Source: Labia minor (lineage: Eukaryota > Arthropoda > Insecta > Dermaptera > Spongiphoridae). From it: a stretch of 64,000 nucleotides of DNA. The notes under the pieces are model-generated. The model saw nothing but the letters and a program-made list of their open reading frames with translations. It searched no databases and was not told the DNA's origin. Location: assembly GCA_963082975.1 (NCBI GenBank), contig OY720345.1, positions 29,892,611 through 29,956,610 of the forward strand. Direction: 5' to 3'. A program made the translations under genes and the position numbers. Shown here in pieces: positions 57,103-64,000 of this stretch (positions are counted from its first letter, which is position 1; each line of letters starts with the position of its first letter).

Positions 57103-57413
57103 ATGTTTATAATTATACAATATTTAATTTATTTTATAATTTATATAAAAATTAAGAATCAAATAAAATCAATAAAAATAAAATATAAAATTAAGAATCA
57201 AATAAAAAAAACATTTAAAAAAATTATCTAAATTTCCTTATTTATTGTTTTTGATTTTAAAAGTAAAAAAAAAAAAATATTTGTATTTAGTAATTTCCAA
57301 TACAATGTATAATGACAATTTTCTTTTTAAAGATAAGGTGGATAAATCAGGCAAAACAATAAATATTTTTTATAATTAAAATGATTTTTTTAAAATATAT
57401 TTTAAATATAAAT

Positions 57414-57992
57414 AAGCTGGAGTGTCTCCGCTCGACTATCCTACAATTTGCATTGGATTAAATAACATATATTATATTTAAATTAAATTGAATTAATTAA
57501 ATTATAATTAAAATTAGTAAATAATATTTATTAAACCAGCGCGTGTTTAGATCTTTTTTGATGGCACCACGTCACGTGCTGGCGCGTGATTTGCAGTGTT
57601 AAAAAATTAATTCCGGTACTTTCAGTGATTCAATCAAGCTGAAATTCTATATATAGCAGTTTTATACAATTTAATCATGTGGAAAAACTATCAAACAAAT
57701 ATCTTTAATTTTACGGAGGAAAAAAAATGTAAACATGGTAAGTAATCACCCTCTTCCGGATGAGCCACATTCCTCAAAAGTTGATAGAAAACTACGAATT
57801 ATGAATAATGCCCGTATACCAAATTTCATGATTCTAGCTCAAACCGTTTTTGCGTAATCTTGTCTACCTACACACATACACACTCACACACACAGATATT
57901 TTTTTCAACCTTAGTGAAAATGACTCAGGGACCTTCAAAATGTATAACAACATCAAAATTTCGACCTCGAAGATATCTGGCGAGATAGTAAA
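57414..57992 (-). mobile_element. HINE2 copy e
   Basis: Reverse copy with hairpin GAGTG-TCTC-CGCTC (one mismatch), GACTATCCTAC, a CA-rich tract at about 57868-57895, and GGCGAGATAGT at about 57979-57989. Confidence 0.7.
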
Positions 57993-58149
57993 AAAATATT
58001 GATTTATAAATAAATTTTCAAAATTATAATTTAAAAATTGAATTGAATGATATTAATAATACATTTAATATATTTATTCTAATAAAAGAAATGATAGAAA
58101 AAACTTAAACGAATGTCACTTAATCAAGAACAAACAGTGACAAACAATT

Positions 58150-58500
58150 GTAGTTGAGAATGATTATAAATACAAAAGGGTTATCAGGGAGGATGGGACA
58201 GTAAGGGAAACAATTTGTCACTCAGAAGAAGAAGAAGTGAAGAAATGAATCAACCCTTCTGGAGTTGGACACGGACACGTTGTGTGGCTTCACTGAAGAC
58301 GAAGGGAATGAGAGGAGAAAGAGAAAGAGAGATGGAAGAGGTTAAAGGGTTGGTTGGTTTGCTATACTGTCTGTGTGCGAATTTTCGATGGTCTACCGGT
58401 GACAGTGACCGATTGCAAGAAATTGGTGGGCTGCGAATCGTAAAAAAAAAATACATGAACATGAAATACCTTTTCGCCTCTTTTTTTCTATTATAGCAAA
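58150..58500. other. GC-elevated non-repeated island
   Basis: Unique sequence lying between hAT copies B and C. Open frames on both strands (93 codons plus; 141 codons minus, the latter crossing an (AT)n tract) show no family signature. (AT)n at about 58546-58573. Confidence 0.25.
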
Positions 58501-58540
58501 TAAGCTTTGGAAAAATATATTTTCTAGATAAAGTATTATG

Positions 58541-58576
<36 letters not shown>

Positions 58577-60127
58577 AAAAAAATGCGATTTTTCTTGAAT
58601 ATGACAACTAACTAGCGAGATTTCAAGATTAGAAAGGTTGTTTTTTTTCAATCCCTTTAAAAATGATTTCATCAAGAGTGTATTAAGAGAAAAACTCAGC
58701 GAGAAGAATTTATTTTATTTTTTTCATTCTCTTCCTCCCTTTTTACAATTTAGTATTCATCAGTAATCTGATCAAACTAGAGGTGATAATACTTAATAAA
58801 ATTAAATAATATAAACAAAAATAAAAAACAAAAAAGATAATTCATGAGAAAATTATTTTATAAATATATGTAAATCAATTGCAATGAAATATTATAATAT
58901 ATACATCCATAAACATTTAATTAAAACTAGTTAATTTGTAAATAAACATTAATTTTCACATATTTTGAAAAAAATAATTTAATAATTTGTATTTAAGGAA
59001 CATGAAGTTATTAAAAACTAAGAATACACATACACGGTCTGTCTCTAAAGTAAAGGGACAAGTACTATAACTTTGCTCAGGTAAGCGACATCTGCACTCT
59101 AAAAAATGTACTAAACGTGTAACCAAATATTGTATCATTCTCTAAAGCAGTGGTTCTTAAACTGTGGTCCGCGGACCCCTGGGGGTCCGCGAAGCCTTTA
59201 CTGGGGGTCCGCGGTCCTCGGAAAAAAATCATCGTAAAAATATATACATATATAAATATTTAAAGTTCATTGTTTAACTATATCCTCCTAGAGAATTACG
59301 GCTATAATTTAATACTATTAATAATACTATTTTATTTTATTAAATTGATAATTATGTCAATTAATTTTTTGTGAATAAATAAACATATATAAAAAACTAT
59401 ATATAAAATTTGAATTTTCATCCATTCATTCATTTAAAATCATTTTTCGATTGTTCCTTTAAAATAACCCCTCTTAGGGGCTCGGAAGGGGAGGCATATA
59501 AGGGAATTTTCTTTCACTTTGTTATTGGGGAAAACCAGGGGAGGGGACAGTCTTACCCGGAAAAACCCAAATTGTCAGCGTCCACTCTGGGGTTTTAAAC
59601 AGTTTTAAAGCAAATGTTAATTATAAGTTCATTTCTCAACGAGTTGTATCTTTAAATTATTTTTATTAATTTAATTAATTATAATTAAATTATAGCTAAT
59701 AATAGTTTATTATAGCTAATAATTTTTTTTAATTTTTAGTGTAATTTGCATGATCATTATTTTATAAAAACACTAAACACATTTTGCAATTTCCCAGAAA
59801 GGCTGTTTTTGAGAGTAAGTATAAGTTAGTTTTATGAATAAAAAATATTTATTTTAATAATATTTTAGAATCAAATTACGAAATTAATAATATTTTAGAA
59901 TCAAATTACGAAATTAATAATATTTTAGAATCAAATTACGAAATATATTTATTATATAAATTAATATTCATTTAAAATGATATTAAATCATTTATTTAAA
60001 ATGATTTAAAACATTTATTAAAATGATTTAAAACATTTATTAAAATGATTTAAAACATTCATTTAAAATGATATTAAAACATTCATTTAAAATCATATTA
60101 AAACATAGCTAGTAAATAATAATTCGT

Positions 60128-60162
60128 TATATTTATATTATATTTATATTATATTTATATTA
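60128..60162 (+). promoter_or_regulatory. candidate core promoter of hAT copy C gene
   Basis: Three tandem TATTTATATTA-type TATA-like units end about 35 bp before the ATG at 60196. The same array precedes the gene in copies A and B. Function is inferred from position only. Confidence 0.35.
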
Positions 60163-60195
60163 TTGTAGTTCAATGTTAATAAATTACTCCATAAA

Positions 60196-62055
60196 ATGGA
60201 TCGTTGGCTACAAACTGGTTCAACACAGAAACGGAAAGAATCAGATGATGAGGCATCAACAGCAAACTCTACCAAGAAACGCAAAACTAGAAAATATTCG
60301 GATGATTATTTATCATTTGGATTTACTTATATTTGCAACAATGATGTGGAAAGACCAGTCTGCGTTCTATGTCAGGAAAGTTTATCCAATGAAAGTATGA
60401 AACCTGCTAATCTCAGACGTCATTTACAAACAAAGCACAGCGAGCATGTTAGTAAGTCTATCGAATTTTTTAAAATGATAAAAGAAGAACTTAATTCAAG
60501 TCAGAAATTGATGGTAAAGACGGGATCTGGTGGTATGAGTAAGAAAGCAGTAATGGCATCATATGAAGTAGCTCTACTTATTGCTAAAGCAGGAAAGCCG
60601 CATAATATAGCAGAGCAATTAATTCTTCCTGCTACAAAAGTAATTACAAATATAATGTTAGGAACTAAAGCAGCAAACGATATAAATTTGATTTCATTAT
60701 CAAATGATACGGTTAAGAATAGGATTGAAGACATGTCATGTAATATAAAAGAAGAATTAATATCGAGAGTGCGCAAAAGTCACTATTACTCATTACAATT
60801 GGATGAAAGTACTGATGTCACTAATAATGCCAATTTGTTAGCTTTCATTAGATATGAGTTTGAAAATCAAATACAAGAAGATGTATTGTTTTGTGATTCA
60901 CTACCTTCACGAACGACAGCTAATGACATATTTAACAGTTTGAATAATTTTATAACCGAAAATGAAATAGAGTGGCCAAAATGTGTTGGAATTTGCACTG
61001 ATGGTGCTCGTGCAATGTCAGGTACAAGAACTGGATTGATTGCTCTTATTAAAAATGTTGCGCCTCAGGTTGTTTGGAATCATTGCTGCATTCACAGAGA
61101 ATCATTAGCAGCCAAAAATATGTCACCAGATTTGAAAAGAACATTAGACGAAGTAGTTAAAATTGTCAATTTCATTAAGGCTCGTCCACTTAATTCCAGA
61201 GTTTTTAAAATTTTGTGTGAGGAAATGGGTAGTCAACATACACATTTATTATTACATACAGATGTACGTTGGTTGTCCCGCGGGAAAGTACTCATTCGCC
61301 TTTTTGAGCTTCGAGATGAAATACGATTGTTTTTAATAGATGCGCATTTTGAACTGACCGAATGTTTCAATGATTTTATCTGGTTAGCTAAGGTGGCTTA
61401 CTTGACTGATATTTTTACAAAATTGAACGAACTTAATTTGAGCCTGCAAGGTACTGTTGTAAATATATTTAAAGTTGAAGATAAAATAGAAGCAATGATT
61501 AAAAAAATCGACTTGTGGTCGAAACGCATCCAGAACGGTGTATATGAGTCTTTTCCAACTCTCAATGATTTCATAGAAAGCTCCAGTGAAAAATTGCTTA
61601 ATCAAACGCGTCAATTATTTGTTGAACATTTAATTACTTTGAAAAGCAACTTCAGGAAGTATTTTTCTACTCCTGATCCTTGCAATAACTGGATCAGAGA
61701 TCCATTTAATATGGAAATTACAAATGCTAAACATTTATCTGCACCTGAACAAGATATTCTCGTGGAATTATCATGTGATACAACTTATAAACTAAAATTT
61801 AACAAAACTGAATTGAGCAACTTTTGGTTACTTCTCAGGTCAGATTATCCTGCGCTTGCAAATAAAGCACTTCAACACTTGATTCCATTCTGCACAACAT
61901 ATTTATGCGAACAAGCTTTTTCGGTACTATTTTATATTAAGTCTAAATATAGAAACAAATTAAATGTAGAGCCGGATCTTAGATTAAAAGTTTCCAATAT
62001 TAAGCCAGATATTGAGATTCTTGTTTCAAGAAAACAACTGCATACATCTCATTAA
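60196..62055 (+). CDS. hAT transposase (ZBED5-like), copy C
   Basis: 619 residues, identical in sequence to copy B (I at residue 95). Visible parts: MDRWLQTGST start; KKRKTRK (27-33); BED finger CVLC...HLQTKH (56-81); LQLDESTD with D203; GICTDGARAMS with D269; long alpha-helical insertion region (about 305-540) with HTDVRWLSRGK at 354-364; and LCEQAFS with E572, then the YRNKLN...DLRL block (585-597). A nearer ATG at 60173 belongs to another frame, so 60196 is the start. A candidate polyadenylation signal AATAAA lies at 62235-62240. This copy and copy B are the best candidates for active enzyme sources. Confidence 0.92.
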   Translation: MDRWLQTGSTQKRKESDDEASTANSTKKRKTRKYSDDYLSFGFTYICNNDVERPVCVLCQESLSNESMKPANLRRHLQTKHSEHVSKSIEFFKMIKEELNSSQKLMVKTGSGGMSKKAVMASYEVALLIAKAGKPHNIAEQLILPATKVITNIMLGTKAANDINLISLSNDTVKNRIEDMSCNIKEELISRVRKSHYYSLQLDESTDVTNNANLLAFIRYEFENQIQEDVLFCDSLPSRTTANDIFNSLNNFITENEIEWPKCVGICTDGARAMSGTRTGLIALIKNVAPQVVWNHCCIHRESLAAKNMSPDLKRTLDEVVKIVNFIKARPLNSRVFKILCEEMGSQHTHLLLHTDVRWLSRGKVLIRLFELRDEIRLFLIDAHFELTECFNDFIWLAKVAYLTDIFTKLNELNLSLQGTVVNIFKVEDKIEAMIKKIDLWSKRIQNGVYESFPTLNDFIESSSEKLLNQTRQLFVEHLITLKSNFRKYFSTPDPCNNWIRDPFNMEITNAKHLSAPEQDILVELSCDTTYKLKFNKTELSNFWLLLRSDYPALANKALQHLIPFCTTYLCEQAFSVLFYIKSKYRNKLNVEPDLRLKVSNIKPDIEILVSRKQLHTSH

Positions 62056-62088
62056 ATATGTAAGTTATATTTAATGAGATAGATGCAG
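62038..62088 (+). other. stem-loop over transposase stop codon, copy C
   Basis: Arms 62038-62059 and 62067-62088 pair at 20 of 22 positions; the TAA is at 62053-62055 and the loop 62060-62066 is GTAAGTT, which contains a consensus 5' splice-site sequence. Confidence 0.8.
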
Positions 62089-62499
62089 TTATTTTTTAAA
62101 ATATTTCTTATTTAATATTTTCTGAAAAAAATTATAAAATATTTATATGAATTTAATGTAAGTACCCATTATAATTTGTGAGATTTGTTGCTATGACAAT
62201 GTTTGTATTTTCTTTCTTCAATATTATAATTTCTAATAAAATGTGTTCTACAATATGCAAAAAAATCGTTATTCACCAATCACTGTTAGAAATATTCATC
62301 ATATATCCTTGTCCTTATGAGATCGTAAGCCAGAAATTAATTAATAAAATGACGTAAAGTACCTAAAGTTGTGATGGGGGTCCGTCAAAAAAAATTTTTT
62401 CAAGTGGGGGTCCGTGGAGTACATAAGTTTAAGAACCTATGCTCTAAAGATTCACTTTTCTCGTGTTTATAAGTTTTTTACAATTCCCAAAGGAGGCAC

Positions 62500-62890
62500 G
62501 CAGTGATGATAACGTGAGAAAAATTGCAAATCGGCGTCATAGACCGGTTGCCGAGTACCGGCAGTAAGGTACGTGACATTTGTTGCTCGACAATGCCCCT
62601 GCACACAAGTGCAGAATTGTGAAGGAGTTTCTTGCAAAAAGTGGCATTGTTTTGTTCGAACACCCCCCATATTCGCCGGATTTGGAACCGGCTGATTTTA
62701 GGCTGTTCCCAAAATTGAAAATGTCGATGAAAGGAAAGCATTTTGGAACCGTGGAAGAGATCCAAAACACGATGACCGGAATGCTAGACATCATCACAAA
62801 AAATAGTTCCAGAGTTGCTTTGAATCGTTTTATAGACGGTTCCAACGATGTATTGATGGAGAAGGGGTTTATTTTGAAAAAAAAAAAACA
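62500..62890 (+). pseudogene. mariner transposase C-terminal remnant
   Basis: From 62580 the frame reads MLLDNAPAHKCRIVKEFLAK, then LFEHPPYSPDLEPADFRLFP, KLKMSMKGKHFGTVEEIQN and FIDGSNDVLMEKG. The aspartates in LLDNAPAH and SPDLEPAD are separated by 34 residues, the DD34D spacing of mariner. Upstream (62500-62580) earlier residues can be read with a stop before LLD. The first catalytic D and the DNA-binding domain are missing, so it is inactive. It belongs to the mariner element interrupted by hAT copy C. Confidence 0.8.
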
Positions 62891-63133
62891 AAATAAAATT
62901 TTGTTTTGGTACTCGTACTCGCTTATCTTAAGTCAATCCCTTACTTTTGCGACAGACTGTGTAAAGTATAATTGTAATCGTTTTTTTTTTTAATTTAAAT
63001 TAATAATCGGATTTAATTTAAAAAGAAAGTAGAATTATCTTAAACAATATTAAGAGTAATACGATCTTTCATTAGATTAGAATTTTATTCAATAGAATCG
63101 AGATCAGATTGTATTGAAAACCCAAAATTCAAT

Positions 63134-63768
63134 TATTACTATCTCGCCAGAGATAGTATTGCGATCATGAAAATTTTCGATGTTGAGATTTTGATGTTTT
63201 TATACGTTTTGAAGGTTCCTGAATCATTTTCACTAAGGTTGAGAAAAATGTCTGTGTGTGTGTATGTGTGTGTGTATGTGTGTATGTGTGTATGTGTGTA
63301 TGTATGTAGGCAAGATTACGCAAAAACGGTTTGAGCTAGAATGATGAAATTTGGTACATGGACATTATTCAAAATTCATAGTTTTCTATCAACTTTTGAG
63401 AAATGTAGCTCAACCGGAAGAGGGTCATTACCTACAACGTTTTGATTTTTTTTCCTCTAAAGTGACCGTAAAAATAAAGATATATGTTTGATAATTTTTC
63501 ACATGATTAATAATTATATAAAACTGCTATATATAGAATTTCAGCTTGATTGATTCGCTGAAATTACCAGAATTAATTTTTTAACACTGAAAATCTCACG
63601 CGTCAACACGTGACGTGGTGCCATCAACAAAAAGCCAAACATGCGCTGGTTTAATATTTATTATTTATTATTTATAATTTATAATTAATTAAATTTAATT
63701 TAAATATAATATATTATGTTATTTAATCCAATTCAAATTGCGAGATAGTCGAGTGGAGACACTCCAGC
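63134..63768 (+). mobile_element. HINE2 copy f, best preserved
   Basis: Starts with a palindromic 5' end TTACTATCTCGCCAGAGATA; (TG)n/(TGTA)n at about 63250-63307; ends GCGAGATAGTCGAGTGGAGA with hairpin GAGTGGAGACACTC (63751-63764), then CAG and CTAATTT. CTATCTCGC at the 5' end and GCGAGATAG at the 3' end form the subterminal inverted pair. Confidence 0.8.
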
Positions 63769-63779
63769 TAATTTTTTTT

Positions 63780-64000
63780 TTAGTTTTTCCATAATAACAC
63801 ATTTTTCTAACCCTTAACGTTTCATGGTATTGTTAAAATTCTTTTTTTATGGACTTGTATAAAAAAACTTATTTAAAACAAATAATTATATAAAAGCAAT
63901 GGAATTGTTTCAAATATATGATTTTATTCTCGATAATATTTATTATAAATTTTGTATATAAAAGATTACTTTACATTAAAATGAATAACATTATTTTATT
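63780..64000. other. AT-rich spacer
   Basis: Nothing recognised before the window ends. Confidence 0.5.

Larger units (their letters stand above)
59148..62441 (+). mobile_element. hAT element copy C, complete
   Basis: A 3,294-bp element starting CAGTGGTTCTTAAACTGTGG and ending CATAAGTTTAAGAACCTATG, flanked by exact CTCTAAAG duplications (59140-59147 and 62442-62449). By eye it is the reverse complement of copy B without differences. The GC-rich left end has GGGGGTCCGCG motifs and the palindrome GGTCCGCGGACC (59166-59177); the right end has two GGGGGTCCG motifs. Confidence 0.92.
59033..62961 (+). mobile_element. mariner-like element interrupted by hAT copy C
   Basis: TIRs CACGGTCTGTCTCTAAAGTA (left) and, inverted from the right end, CACAGTCTGTCGCAAAAGTA, each bordered by TA (59031-59032 and 62962-62963). 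Removing the hAT copy and one 8-bp duplication leaves about 627 bp, so the mariner had already lost the N-terminal two thirds of its gene. Confidence 0.8.

Noticed and set aside
58250-58675. 141-codon minus-strand frame
   Set aside because: It runs through an (AT)n tract giving YIYIYIY and has no recognisable domain; composition explains it.
35194-62055. Domesticated host ZBED gene family
   Set aside because: All three copies keep matched TIRs and exact target duplications and are nearly identical, which points to mobile copies rather than host genes.

Overview
This is an AT-rich, gene-poor eukaryotic window. I find no recognisable host protein-coding gene, rRNA or tRNA gene. Its content is layered mobile DNA in AT-rich, microsatellite-laden spacer. 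The transposon mix points to an arthropod, most likely an insect: insect-type non-LTR retrotransposon tails, mariner and Tigger remnants, Helitron and Helentron-type repeats with GTCY tracts, and Buster-like hAT elements. I cannot name the species.

The outstanding content is one hAT family with three complete, almost identical copies: A at 34808-38079, B at 53684-56977, both with the gene on the minus strand, and C at 59148-62441 with the gene on the plus strand. Each has matching inverted ends, an exact 8-bp target duplication centred on TA, and an uninterrupted 619-residue BED-finger transposase with the catalytic D, D and E in context. By eye A differs from B and C by one amino acid, one silent base and one 22-bp tandem unit. 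A sits inside a Tigger-like element (34309-38463) and C inside a mariner-like element (59033-62961). B and C are inverted around 2.2 kb.

The second layer is rolling-circle-type DNA. Three short families share Helentron-associated architecture (5' and 3' subterminal inverted repeats, an internal microsatellite, a 3' hairpin, no target duplication). HINE1 has about ten copies, HINE2 six plus a fragment, and HINE3 one copy that is itself interrupted by a HINE1. A canonical Helitron family with a GAGCGCC hairpin followed by CTAG is also present, together with a remnant of its helicase gene at about 41100-41340.

The third layer is retroelements: about a dozen decayed 3' fragments of one LINE family, some ending in GATA-type repeats, an endonuclease-domain remnant (about 2540-3090), a Jockey-like RT remnant (13549-14036), two tRNA-derived SINEs (28662-29175 and about 47430-47625), and possible Penelope-type remnants. 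Small MITEs complete the picture: three Buster-type hAT MITEs with exact 8-bp duplications, one older hAT MITE, a TTAA-flanked piggyBac-like MITE with long arms (27058-27302), and mariner fragments.

Between repeats are long AT-rich stretches in which I see nothing, and several slightly GC-richer non-repeated islands that could be regulatory DNA or unrecognised exons. The window reads as intergenic or intronic DNA in which one hAT family has been active very recently on top of much older repeats.
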